Assembly: GCA_964423425.1 (NCBI GenBank)
Contig: CAYRES010000003.1
Location: 62,001-126,000, forward strand
Reading direction: 5' to 3'
Length of the DNA: 64,000 nucleotides
Source of the DNA: CAYRES01 sp964423425
GTDB taxonomy: Bacteria; Actinomycetota; Thermoleophilia; RBG-16-64-13
Positions 44,925 through 53,046 of this stretch are shown here, piece after piece. The notes beneath the pieces are model-generated. The model made no database searches. It worked only from the letters and a program-made list of their open reading frames with translations, and was not told the origin of the DNA. The first letter of the stretch is position 1, and each line of letters opens with the position of its first letter. The position numbers and the translations under genes were made by a program.

Positions 44925-46139
44925 CTATCGCCCCTGTTCCGGCTCATCGCCTGCCGACGGAGCCTCCGGCGCCGCCGGAGTATGCGGTGCCCCGGCGCCA
45001 TGCGAGGCCGCGGCTCCCCGTCCGGACGGGTCCTGTGCAACGGGCGGAGCCTGTCCGGCTTGGGCGGCAGCCTGGCCGAGAGGCCGAGCCTGACCCCCTT
45101 GGGCCGTGGCCGCCTGAGCCCAGTATTCTCGCTCAGCCGTCGCTCGGGCATCACGCCGCCGGACAACGGCTCTCACGATCCGGTACACGACATAGGCGAT
45201 GACGGCCAAGATCACGAGCACCGGCAGGGCTTCACCCAAGAACACCACCAATTCGTTGATGGTGGAGACCAGACCGCGAAGGGCCTCCCTCAACGCCTCC
45301 ACGAAACCCCACCCTTCATCCTCAGGCGAGGTGATGGTGCCCGGTTCGTAGATGGTCAAGACAATGGTAGCGAAGCTGGAGTGTTCCTCCAGAAACTTCA
45401 TCCGCCCCTTGAACTGCTCGATCTCCTGCTGCGTATTGGTAAGAACCTGCCGCACCTGCAGAATCTCATCGATGGTCTTCGCCCGGCCCATCAGGTCGAG
45501 AAGCGCGCGCTCCTGGGCTTCGGCGTTGGCCAACCGGGCCTTGAGGTCAACGTACTCCTCCGTCACATCCTGTGACTCCAGGCCGCGTGCCTTGACCGTT
45601 CCCAACTTGGCCGCGTCGCTCAGGGCGGCCGCCATGGACGCCGCCGGAATCCTGACAGCAATGGTGCCGCTCCGCATCTCGTCCTCGTCGGAGACCACGC
45701 TCGCATTGGAGCTCACGATGTACCCACCGTACTTGTCAGCAAGAAGCGTGGCTTGGTCAAAAGCAGTCTGGAAGCGCCCCTTCTCCACTTCGATCTGCAG
45801 ATTGGCGTTGCTGATGATCTTCCGATCGAAGGCGGTCTGAGCCACGGTGACGGCGAGCCGGCCGGGGGTCTCGCCGTACAATGTGTCTTCTCCGCTTTCT
45901 GCGTAGCCACCTTCTTTCGCAGAGTCGGACGACGGAGAGGAGGCCCCCGCCATCGTGGTGGTGACCGCTACGGTGGTTTCCGTGACTGCGCGTACCGGCT
46001 GTGACTCCCGGTCGGATCCGCAGCCGGTGGACAGCAGCACGGCCGCGGACAAGAGAGTGACACAGAGTGCCAACCCCATCACCGCACACCGCCGTTGCGA
46101 CACCGGCCTCTCTCGGCAGACACCTCTCCATCTCATCAT
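44925..46139 (-). CDS. DUF4349 lipoprotein with C-terminal membrane helix
   Basis: A 404-residue protein. The signal peptide ends in the lipobox STGC. A Thr/Ser-rich stretch is followed by the DUF4349 region (about 95-280) with RKIISNANLQIEVEKG, YGGYIVSSNAS and a central coiled coil (LKARLANAEAQERALLDLMG). A helix at about 290-320 and a Gln/Ala/Pro-rich tail close it. ATG 46139 (ATG-ATG) has GGGAGGGG about 5 nt upstream, so I rejected the longer frame to 46295. It may be an envelope sensor; role unknown. Confidence 0.85.
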   Translation of the reverse strand: MMRWRGVCRERPVSQRRCAVMGLALCVTLLSAAVLLSTGCGSDRESQPVRAVTETTVAVTTTMAGASSPSSDSAKEGGYAESGEDTLYGETPGRLAVTVAQTAFDRKIISNANLQIEVEKGRFQTAFDQATLLADKYGGYIVSSNASVVSDEDEMRSGTIAVRIPAASMAAALSDAAKLGTVKARGLESQDVTEEYVDLKARLANAEAQERALLDLMGRAKTIDEILQVRQVLTNTQQEIEQFKGRMKFLEEHSSFATIVLTIYEPGTITSPEDEGWGFVEALREALRGLVSTINELVVFLGEALPVLVILAVIAYVVYRIVRAVVRRRDARATAEREYWAQAATAQGGQARPLGQAAAQAGQAPPVAQDPSGRGAAASHGAGAPHTPAAPEAPSAGDEPEQGR

Positions 46140-46227
46140 CTCGACCCCTCCCCCCGAGGCCGCGCCCACGGCACGGCGCCGGAAAACCCCTACAGGCGAC
46201 GAGCCGCCACTTCTGCTGCCGCCCTCC

Positions 46228-47484
46228 TCATGAATACCCCTGAGACGCAGACCGCGACGAAGCCGGTTCCTCCGCGAGTTCGGCGACCAGTTCATCCAGA
46301 AAGAGCCCCACGTCGGTGACGATGGCTATGGTCTGGAAGCTACCTCGATCGGACAGCTTCGTGGCGACGGCGGGATTGATGTCGACGCACACCGTGTGCA
46401 CCGAGGCGGGGAGAAGATTGCCGGTGGCTATGGAGTGAAGCATGCTACACAGCATGAGGCACAGGCCGGCATCACGCACATGTTCTCTCATGGCCTGCTG
46501 GGCGACCATGGCGTCGGTGATGACGTCGGGCAGCGGGCCGTCGTCGCGGATGGAGCCCGCCAGTACATAGGGGATATCCCGCTTCACCAGCTCATGGAAG
46601 AGACCGGAAGTGAGCACGCCCTGCTCAACAGCCCCTCGTATGCTCCCGCAGGCCCGTATGCGATTGATGGCCCGCAGGTGGTGCTCATGCCCCCCTTCCA
46701 CCGTCTCACCCTCGGACAGGTTGACGCCGAGCGAGGTGTTGAAGAAGGTGGATTCGATGTCGTGCACGGCGATGGCATTGCCTCCGAACACCACGTCGAT
46801 CCAACCTCCGGCGGCAAGCCGGGAAAAGGCGGGAGCCGCCCCCGTATGCACTACCGCCGGGCCCAGGACGGCCACGATCTTCTTGTCTTCCGCCTTGATG
46901 TCACGCATGAGGCGGGCCACTTTCGCGATCACCAGCCGCTTGGGCTTCTCCGAGGAGACGGCGGAACCCATGAACTCGAAGGCGCGCGAGGCCCGGTCAC
47001 GGCCCAGGGGCACCGTACGGATGCCGTAGGAGCCGACCACGATGAGGTCCCCGGCCCGCACGTGGATGAGCGGTACCGTGCGCGCCGAACGAGCGGCCGG
47101 ATCAACCACGATGCCGCAGTCCATCTCCGGCCACTCCACGCGCAGCCACTGCTCCTGCACCCGCACGTAGGTCTCGAGGTTGGTGGTGGAGTAGAAGTCC
47201 TCAGGGAATACTCCGTCCGCCGGAGCGGGTGCGAGGTGGACATCTTCCTGCTCGACGATCTCGACGCCGTGCTGCTGGAGATCACGCAGTATTGCCCGCA
47301 GGTGCTCCTCATCGGGGGCGGTGACTCTCAAGAGTGCCGTCGAGTGATCGTCTTTCGTCCGCCCCATGCGGAACCGCAGGATGCGGTACTCACCTCCGCG
47401 CTCGAGTACTTCGTCGAGCACCCGCGGCAGAAGCAGCGAGTCGATGATGTGTCCATCCAACCGTATGTCCTCGTATGCGCTCAC
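46228..47484 (-). CDS. LOR/SDH (TIGR00300) ornithine cyclodeaminase-like protein
   Basis: A 418-residue protein starting at GTG 47484 with AGAGG 6 nt upstream. DIRLDGHIIDSLLLPRVLDE and RILRFRMGRTKDDHSTALL mark the N-terminal LOR region. GGWIDVVFGGNAIAVHDIES and SLGVNLSEGETVEGGHEHHL are typical of TIGR00300 proteins. Archaeal members and the C-terminal half of cyanobacterial AgrE/ArgZ convert ornithine to proline with NAD. This one lacks the arginine dihydrolase half. It probably works in ornithine or arginine catabolism. Confidence 0.85.
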   Translation of the reverse strand: MSAYEDIRLDGHIIDSLLLPRVLDEVLERGGEYRILRFRMGRTKDDHSTALLRVTAPDEEHLRAILRDLQQHGVEIVEQEDVHLAPAPADGVFPEDFYSTTNLETYVRVQEQWLRVEWPEMDCGIVVDPAARSARTVPLIHVRAGDLIVVGSYGIRTVPLGRDRASRAFEFMGSAVSSEKPKRLVIAKVARLMRDIKAEDKKIVAVLGPAVVHTGAAPAFSRLAAGGWIDVVFGGNAIAVHDIESTFFNTSLGVNLSEGETVEGGHEHHLRAINRIRACGSIRGAVEQGVLTSGLFHELVKRDIPYVLAGSIRDDGPLPDVITDAMVAQQAMREHVRDAGLCLMLCSMLHSIATGNLLPASVHTVCVDINPAVATKLSDRGSFQTIAIVTDVGLFLDELVAELAEEPASSRSASQGYS

Positions 47485-47589
47485 GACAACCTCTCGCTCC
47501 CTGGGCCTCCCGCCCGCGGATGCTCTTCCCCGGTCCCGGCCACACCCGGCACGTACCTTCCGCACGCCGCCGCCAACCGGCGGCTCTCA

Positions 47590-47620
47590 TTATTACCCGC
47601 CTGCCTTCATCGTTTACACT
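47590..47620 (+). promoter_or_regulatory. Promoter for a leaderless lipid kinase transcript
   Basis: TACACT at 47615-47620 is a good -10 element and lies only 6 nt before the GTG start of the lipid kinase. No ribosome-binding site is present, which fits leaderless initiation at or next to the GTG. The -35 element is weak (TTATTA near 47590). Confidence 0.4.
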
Positions 47621-47626
47621 AGTCGC

Positions 47627-48541
47627 GTGCATGAACTCTTCGTCATAGTCAATCCGGCCTCCGCCAACGGCTCCACCGCCCGCTTCTGGCCCAGAGCGGA
47701 GGCGGAGCTCCGGGCTGCCGGCCTAAGCTTCGACTGGGCGGCCACCGAGGGGCCGCTTCACGCCACCGCGCTCGCCCTCCACGCAGCCCAGCAGGGATAC
47801 GCCCGGGTCATGTACGTAGGCGGCGACGGGACCGCGAACGAAGTCGCCAACGGCCTGCTCGCCGCCCCGGTCATCGCCCGCCCTGCACTGGCCGCCCTAC
47901 CCCGAGGGACGGGTGGCGATCTGCCCCGCGCGCTCGGCCTGAGCCGAGGAGTGGAGGCGGCCATCGAGCGCCTCAAGCGCTCAAGGAGCCGCACCATCGA
48001 TGTAGCCGCTACCACCTTTGTCGGCCTCGACGGAGCCGAGACCCGCCGCTACTTCGTGAATGTGGCCGACGCCGGCCTGGGCGGTGTGGTGGCTGAACGC
48101 GTCAACCGTGGCAACAAGGCATTGGGCGGCACTATCTCCTTCCTGTGGGCCATCATCGCCGGATTCTTCGAATTCACCAATATCCCCATGACCATCACCG
48201 TGGACGGAGAGGTACGACACGAAGGGCCGGTGGCCACCGCGATCGTGGCCAATGGACGTTTCTTCGGAGGAGGCGTCAAAGTGGCACCTTTCGCCCACAT
48301 CGACGACGGCCTCCTCGACCTCATCATCGTGGGCGATATCTCCAAACGCGACCTGCTCCTCAACGTGCCCGGCATGTACAACGGCCGCTACGTGGAACAC
48401 CCAAAGGCATCGGTCATGACCGGGAGGGAAGTCCTCATCGAGGGGGACGAGCCCATTCTGCTCGACCTGGATGGCGAGCATCCCGGCCGGGGTCCCTTCC
48501 ACGTCTGGGTGGAGCCGGGCGGCCTCTCCGTGCTCGTCTGA
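47627..48541 (+). CDS. Diacylglycerol/lipid kinase family protein
   Basis: A 304-residue kinase of the YegS/DgkB type. LFVIVNPASANGSTARFW is the N-terminal motif, YVGGDGTANEVANGLL the GGDGT catalytic loop, LPRGTGGDLPRALGL the second motif, and DDGLLDLIIVGDISK the C-terminal one. GTG 47627 has no ribosome-binding site but stands just behind a -10 element, so the mRNA is probably leaderless. It phosphorylates diacylglycerol or a related membrane lipid. Confidence 0.92.
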   Translation: MHELFVIVNPASANGSTARFWPRAEAELRAAGLSFDWAATEGPLHATALALHAAQQGYARVMYVGGDGTANEVANGLLAAPVIARPALAALPRGTGGDLPRALGLSRGVEAAIERLKRSRSRTIDVAATTFVGLDGAETRRYFVNVADAGLGGVVAERVNRGNKALGGTISFLWAIIAGFFEFTNIPMTITVDGEVRHEGPVATAIVANGRFFGGGVKVAPFAHIDDGLLDLIIVGDISKRDLLLNVPGMYNGRYVEHPKASVMTGREVLIEGDEPILLDLDGEHPGRGPFHVWVEPGGLSVLV

Positions 48542-48618
48542 GGCACCCTTCCGCGCTGCGTAGCGAATATCTGCCGGACCGCCGGCCCCCGGCCTCCGCC
48601 CGCCCGCCGCGAACCTCC

Positions 48619-49431
48619 TCAGGCGCCGGCCAATCTCGCTTCCAGTTCATCGACCACACCCTCCACGGCGGCCAAGAACTCCGGAGCATGTCCGTGCACC
48701 GACACTTCCTCCAGATCGGAGCGGGCAACCGCCTCGCTGTAGGGCAGGGTCCCCAACACCTCAAAGTCGGCCAGAAGCAGCTCCAAGGCGGCGGCCCGGG
48801 AGTAATCAACCTTGTTGGATACGACGAACACACGTCTGATGGCAAGCTCCTCCGCCAGATGCGCGATTGCCTGTGCCGTTCTCACGCTGCGTACGCCCGG
48901 CTCGACCACCACCACCATGGCATCCACTCCCTGGGCCGTCGCCCGGCCCAGATGCTCGATGCCGGCCTCCATGTCAAGGATGATCGCTTCTCCCCGGCCC
49001 ACCAGCAGATGGGTCACGAGGTTCCGCAGCAAGACCGATTCCGGGCACACGCAGCCACCTGCTGCGCGCTTCACCGTGCCCATGACCATGAGCCTCACAC
49101 CGTCGACCTCGAGGCTGAGCTCGTCGGGCAGGTCGTCCACCCTCGGGTTCATCTTGAAGAAGCCGCCCATGGTGCCCGGCTGCGCCCCGGTGCGCTCGGC
49201 GATGAGTTCCTTCATCTCTGCGATAGGGACGATACCCACCGCCTCTTGGCGGGGAACCCCCAGCGCAGCGGCCAGGTTGGCGTCGGGGTCCGCATCCACG
49301 GCCAGCACCCTGTAACCGCGCCCACGAAGCACATGCGCCAGGGTCGCAGCCACGGTGGTCTTACCCACCCCCCCTTTGCCTGTGACGGCTATCTTCAAGC
49401 CGCGCTTCAGCCTCTCACCACCGGTCTCCAC
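48619..49431 (-). CDS. cooC: CooC-like nickel-insertion ATPase
   Basis: A 270-residue MinD/ArsA-type ATPase. The deviant Walker A is KIAVTGKGGVGKTT, VDADPDANLAAALG follows, and GGCVCPES carries the C-x-C pair (Cys127/129) that binds nickel in CooC of carbon monoxide dehydrogenase. GTG 49431 has GGAGGTG about 8 nt upstream and overlaps the stop of the preceding membrane gene by 17 bp. No CODH gene is in the window, so the client enzyme lies elsewhere. Confidence 0.85.
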   Translation of the reverse strand: METGGERLKRGLKIAVTGKGGVGKTTVAATLAHVLRGRGYRVLAVDADPDANLAAALGVPRQEAVGIVPIAEMKELIAERTGAQPGTMGGFFKMNPRVDDLPDELSLEVDGVRLMVMGTVKRAAGGCVCPESVLLRNLVTHLLVGRGEAIILDMEAGIEHLGRATAQGVDAMVVVVEPGVRSVRTAQAIAHLAEELAIRRVFVVSNKVDYSRAAALELLLADFEVLGTLPYSEAVARSDLEEVSVHGHAPEFLAAVEGVVDELEARLAGA

Positions 49432-49777
49432 TGCGACCCACCTCCCCGGTCTCGCTGACCTCTTCCTCGTGTCCCGCACGCACACCGGCCAGATAAGCGA
49501 GGAGCGACGCCAATCCGAACCCCACTCCGAACACGAGACCCACCGCGCCCACACCCAGGAGGATGGCCCCCGCCGGCTGGGAGGGGCCGGCCTGGTGACC
49601 GATGAGAAGACCGCAGGCAGCCACCAGCGCTCCGCCGAGAAACAGTGTCCCGGGAAACAGTGCGGGATGCCGGCCCAGAACGGCGTTCACCCGAGCCGTG
49701 ATCCGAATCCGGCCTATGCGCAGCCAGTGGTCATAGTGCCACCACGGGCTCTTCTTCTTGGAGGCGCCGCGTTTCAC
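49415..49777 (-). CDS. Small two-helix membrane protein upstream of cooC
   Basis: A 120-residue protein. A basic, Trp/His-containing N-terminus (KKKSPWWHYDHWLRIGRIRI) is followed by two Gly/Ala-rich helices (about 43-60 and 70-95) and an acidic tail. It starts at GTG 49777 and overlaps cooC. No family recognised. Confidence 0.65.
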   Translation of the reverse strand: MKRGASKKKSPWWHYDHWLRIGRIRITARVNAVLGRHPALFPGTLFLGGALVAACGLLIGHQAGPSQPAGAILLGVGAVGLVFGVGFGLASLLAYLAGVRAGHEEEVSETGEVGRSGDRW

Positions 49778-49817
49778 AGGAACACCCCACCGGCATGCAC
49801 TCGAAGCGGCACCCCCA

Positions 49818-51071
49818 TCAAGGGATCAGGGCCAAGAGCGCCTCGAGTACCGCGGCGACCTCCTCGTGATCGCGTAGACCGCAGCGCAAGAGAGGCACCT
49901 CGTCGTTCACGCGGAGTATGGCCCTCACCTCTTCGTCCTCTATCTTCTCCTCTTCCAGAGAGGCATAGGTTGCCACCACATAGGGACGATCGCCGATCTC
50001 CTCCAATAGCGCCACATCGCCGCGTGACACGGCGATCGAATCGCGGGAGTTCACGTTGACGAGAAGCACGAAGCCCGAAGTCTCCATCGCCATTCGCTTG
50101 ATGACCCACGAAGGTGTGCGGGCATCGGCGAAGTAGAGGAGGCAGCTCTCGTCATCGCCCAGGTCGCGCACACCGGCCGACAAGTGGATCTCTATCTCCT
50201 CCTCCTCCACCGTCTCCAGCCGGAGATGGGAGGAGACCTCCCCCGCAACCGCGGTGGTCAAGAAGGTGAGGTTATAGATGTCGATAGGCCCTTTGAGTGC
50301 GACAGCCGTGGTTTGGCCCAGCAGTTCGAGGGTGGGGTCGCGCACCACGATCAGACCCGCCTTCACGAGCCCATGGGCGAGCTTCACCAGCTCAAAACGT
50401 TCCATACGGGTGTCTTTGACCATGGTGTGGAGATCACGGCGCCCATCCGCGAAACACACGAACTCCCACTCGGAGGCGCTCAGCACGACCTCCCGGGTTG
50501 AGCCCGGAACCGGGTGCGGAACCCGCTCGAGGCTGCCGATGGCCTGCATCATGAGCCGCCATTCATCGACCCTCCGCACTCCCTCGATCGCCACCCCATC
50601 CAAGTCGAGCCCGACCAGCCGGCGTTCATCCGGGTCGCCGGGGAGGGGGGTGAGGGTGTAGGAGGCTCGGTCCCACGAAAGGGCAAGGAAGGCGACCGCC
50701 TCGACATGTCGCCTGATGATGTCCGCCATGTCTTCGCGCGTGAGCTGCTCCTCTCTGAGCAGCATGTCGACCCAGACCAGTGGATCGTTCGAGGCGGCAC
50801 GCGCACGCAGGTCGCGCACGACGTACCCCGGCACACCGGCTCTGACGAAGCGCTCATCCAGCCCGGGGAAGACGGCAGGTGAGTCGGCGAAGTACAGCAG
50901 GCCCCCGGCTATCCGGAAATGAGTCCGTGCCGCCCCGCGGAATACCTCGAGCACACCGCTCCCGCCCTCGAGCTTGAGCAAGCGGAAGACCTCCCCGAGT
51001 TCCAGACCCTCGACTGTGCCCTCCAACTTCAAATCAGGCCTCTCCTTCTGACTGTGCGGCTCCTCCGGCAC
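49818..51071 (-). CDS. DUF4388 domain protein with GTPase-like C-terminus
   Basis: A 417-residue cytoplasmic protein. The N-terminal 100 residues show LEGTVEGLELGEVFRLLKLE and THFRIAGGLLYFADS, typical of DUF4388/PATAN. A helical middle segment follows. The C-terminal 180 residues resemble a small-GTPase fold (VALKGPIDIYNLTFLTTAVAGE; FVLLVNVNSRDSI; RPYVVATYAS), but the P-loop lacks the usual GxxxxGKS/T, so nucleotide binding is doubtful. GTG 51071 is the start; the ribosome-binding site is weak. Possibly a motility or signalling adaptor. Confidence 0.7.
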   Translation of the reverse strand: MPEEPHSQKERPDLKLEGTVEGLELGEVFRLLKLEGGSGVLEVFRGAARTHFRIAGGLLYFADSPAVFPGLDERFVRAGVPGYVVRDLRARAASNDPLVWVDMLLREEQLTREDMADIIRRHVEAVAFLALSWDRASYTLTPLPGDPDERRLVGLDLDGVAIEGVRRVDEWRLMMQAIGSLERVPHPVPGSTREVVLSASEWEFVCFADGRRDLHTMVKDTRMERFELVKLAHGLVKAGLIVVRDPTLELLGQTTAVALKGPIDIYNLTFLTTAVAGEVSSHLRLETVEEEEIEIHLSAGVRDLGDDESCLLYFADARTPSWVIKRMAMETSGFVLLVNVNSRDSIAVSRGDVALLEEIGDRPYVVATYASLEEEKIEDEEVRAILRVNDEVPLLRCGLRDHEEVAAVLEALLALIP

Positions 51072-51121
51072 TCACGCCGGGGCACGAGGGGTTCCCGGCG
51101 CTGCCGCCGCCCTCCCGCTCA

Positions 51122-51841
51122 TTATAGGTCGAAGAGCCCCCTGCCACCGAGAATGGATGTCAACCACCCCAGTTGCCCGAACACGATGAGTGCGCCGTAG
51201 GCGGCAAGAAGCACTCCGGATGTGATCCGTATGGCCCGGATGTGGCGCTTCGCCCAGTCGAGCACCGAGACGAGCTTGGCGAACAAGAGGCCGAAGAGCA
51301 CGAAGGGCAGCCCCAGCCCCAGCGAGTAGACTAAGAGGAGCAGAGCCCCGCCAAAGGGGTCGCTGCCCGAGGCCGCAATGGTGAGGATGGAGGCGAGGAT
51401 GGGACCGGCGCAGGGCGTCCACGCCACGGAGAACGCGATGCCCGTGAGGCCCGCCCCCACGAGACCTCTCGGCGGCCGGAAGGGAAAGGCCCTGCGTTCC
51501 CGGTCAAGGAAACGGACCGGGAGGGCACCGGCGACGACCAAGCCGAAGACGATGAGCAGCGAACCCGCCACGATCTGAAGGACGCGTTCGTAGCGCAGAA
51601 GCGCCGAACCCACAACGGCCGCTCCGGCCCCGGCCGCCACGAACACGATCGAGAACCCGGCCACGAACGCCAGCGTGGCGGTGAATACGCGCCTTATGTT
51701 CAGCGAAAGCTCGCCTACCGACACCCCGGATACGAACGACAGGTAGCCGGGAAGCAGCGGCAGCACACAGGGACTGAAGAAACTGGCCAGACCAGCCAGC
51801 GCCGCCAGAAAGAATGCCCCCAGTGAAACCTGTTCTATCAG
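51122..51841 (-). CDS. ccdA: CcdA-type thiol-electron carrier, CTG start
   Basis: A 239-residue membrane protein with six hydrophobic segments, carrying electrons from cytoplasmic thioredoxin to extracytoplasmic thiol proteins. Helix 1 has FFSPCVLPLLPGY and helix 4 AWTPCAGPILASI, the paired catalytic Cys. No ATG, GTG or TTG can start it without losing helix 1. CTG 51841 overlaps the stop of the upstream redox gene as CTGA, and a GGGGGTG site is 5-7 nt before it. The likely electron acceptor is the TlpA-like selenoprotein encoded just upstream. Confidence 0.92.
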   Translation of the reverse strand: MIEQVSLGAFFLAALAGLASFFSPCVLPLLPGYLSFVSGVSVGELSLNIRRVFTATLAFVAGFSIVFVAAGAGAAVVGSALLRYERVLQIVAGSLLIVFGLVVAGALPVRFLDRERRAFPFRPPRGLVGAGLTGIAFSVAWTPCAGPILASILTIAASGSDPFGGALLLLVYSLGLGLPFVLFGLLFAKLVSVLDWAKRHIRAIRITSGVLLAAYGALIVFGQLGWLTSILGGRGLFDL

Positions 51842-52371
51842 TTCCCCACCCCCACGAGCCTCTCGAGTTCAGCGCTGGTGGTGGTGCCCACCTTCGTCTG
51901 CACCACCTCCCCTTGCGCGTCCATGATCACGGCCGTCGGTACCGCCCTCACGGCGAACGCCCGCGCGATGGAACCGTCCGGGTCGGGAAGAGCGGGCAGA
52001 TCGAATCCCCCGTCTCTCAGAAAGCCGCCCAGCCGGGCTGCGCCGTCCTGGGTACCTATGAGCAAGAAACCCACCTCGTCACCGTTGTCTCGATAGAACC
52101 TATCGAGTTCGGGAGTCTCGTCCCGGCAGGCGGGTCACCACGTTCCCCAGAAGACAAGCACGGTGGGGCGGCCCAGGAAGGTTGCGTTCGAGACCTCGCT
52201 GCCGTCGAGGGTCACGCCGGAGAATACCGGAGCCCCAGACGGCGAAGCGCCGCCTCCTCCGCATCCCGTAACCAGGAATAGAGAGAGAACCGCGACCAGC
52301 CCAAGAATCGCGGGCATCACAACGCGCCGCCGCCCGGACTGGGGCACCCTTACAACAGATCTCGCCATCAT
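51838..52371 (-). CDS. TlpA/ResA-like lipoprotein with in-frame TGA (Sec) at the redox site
   Basis: One frame of 178 codons is interrupted only by TGA at 52135-52137. Before it, a signal peptide ends in the lipobox VTGC, and the fold starts PTVLVFWGTW. After it, PACRDETPELDRFYRDNGDE and the cis-Pro segment VRAVPTAVIMD follow. TGA replaces the first Cys of the W-C-x-x-C motif, giving U79-P-A-C82. Two stem-loops follow the TGA. ATG 52371 has AGGAGG 5 nt upstream. It overlaps ccdA by 4 bp. Alternatives are a nonsense mutation or sequence error, but the frame, the motif and the neighbours favour selenocysteine. As a lipoprotein it would act outside the membrane, reducing or isomerising protein thiols. 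Confidence 0.8.
52089..52125 (-). promoter_or_regulatory. Candidate bacterial SECIS, TlpA-like gene
   Basis: Two hairpins follow the TGA. The proximal one (52110-52125) has stem CGGGA/TCCCG and a 6-nt loop CGAGAC. The distal one (52089-52107) has a perfect 8-bp stem CTCGATAG/CTATCGAG and loop GTT. In both, G is at loop position 1 or 2, as bacterial SECIS elements require. Loop distances from the TGA are about 14 and 35 nt, near the lower and upper bounds of the usual range. Confidence 0.6.
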
Positions 52372-52388
52372 GCGACCTCCTCTCAGTC

Positions 52389-52925
52389 TCATCCTCGCAG
52401 AGCACGGAGTGCTTCTGCGGCCGCCGGTGGCACTTCCGAAGTGGGGTCAATCCCTTCCAGTGCCTCGAGAACGGGTCGAAGTACCGGCCGCACAGCGGGA
52501 TCAGCCTTTGCGGTGTCATGGAGCACATGGTGGGCGCCGGTCATGAGCAGCGAGGAACCGCTGCGGTCGATCAGCGCCTCAAGCACCAGAGGAACTACCA
52601 CTCCACCGGCAGCTATGAGACCTTGCGCGGCCAGCCATCTCACACCCGAGGAGCCGTCTTCCAAGGCACGGACGAGAGCCGGGCCGGCAACCGGACTCCC
52701 TATCTCCGACAGAGCCTTTGCCGCCTCCCAACGGAGGATGTCACTTCGTGCCCCGAGGAGCGGCAGCAACACATCCACGGACGGTTCCCCGAGCGACACC
52801 AGGACTTCTCGTGCCGCCTTTCGCTTCATGCCGTCGCTGCCACCCAGCTCGGCCACGAGCCGCCCGGCGTCTTCGACTTCCCCGGACCGGCCGGCACTGC
52901 GATTGACCTCACGTGCTTCACTCAT
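52389..52925 (-). CDS. HEAT-repeat protein
   Basis: A 178-residue all-helical protein with about four HEAT-like repeats, for example DVLLPLLGARSDILRWEAAK and GPALVRALEDGSSGVRWLAA. These form protein-binding solenoids. It is the first gene of the operon with the TlpA-like selenoprotein and ccdA. AGGGG precedes ATG 52925. Partner unknown. Confidence 0.8.
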   Translation of the reverse strand: MSEAREVNRSAGRSGEVEDAGRLVAELGGSDGMKRKAAREVLVSLGEPSVDVLLPLLGARSDILRWEAAKALSEIGSPVAGPALVRALEDGSSGVRWLAAQGLIAAGGVVVPLVLEALIDRSGSSLLMTGAHHVLHDTAKADPAVRPVLRPVLEALEGIDPTSEVPPAAAEALRALRG

Positions 52926-53004
52926 CGACTCGCCCCTTCCCGAGCTTGAACCCTCCTCCGCGACCGTGCCCCCTTACTCACTGGGGAACCTCTCCGGCAC
53001 GTCC

Positions 53005-53046
53005 GTGTCGCCCCTCACGGTATCGGTGTCACCCCTTACGGTATCG
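53005..53046. repeat. Tandem 21-bp repeat at the lgt 3' end
   Basis: Two units (53005-53025 and 53026-53046) share GTGTC(G/A)CCCCT(C/T)ACGGTATCG, and a third degenerate unit follows. The lgt stop codon (53029-53031) lies in the second unit, so the repeat forms the last codons and the beginning of the 3' UTR. Confidence 0.7.

Noticed and set aside
52135..52137. TGA in the TlpA-like gene as a sequencing error or pseudogene
   Set aside because: The frame is intact on both sides, the TGA is at the catalytic Cys, hairpins follow, and a second unrelated gene nearby shows the same pattern. It cannot be fully excluded without reads.
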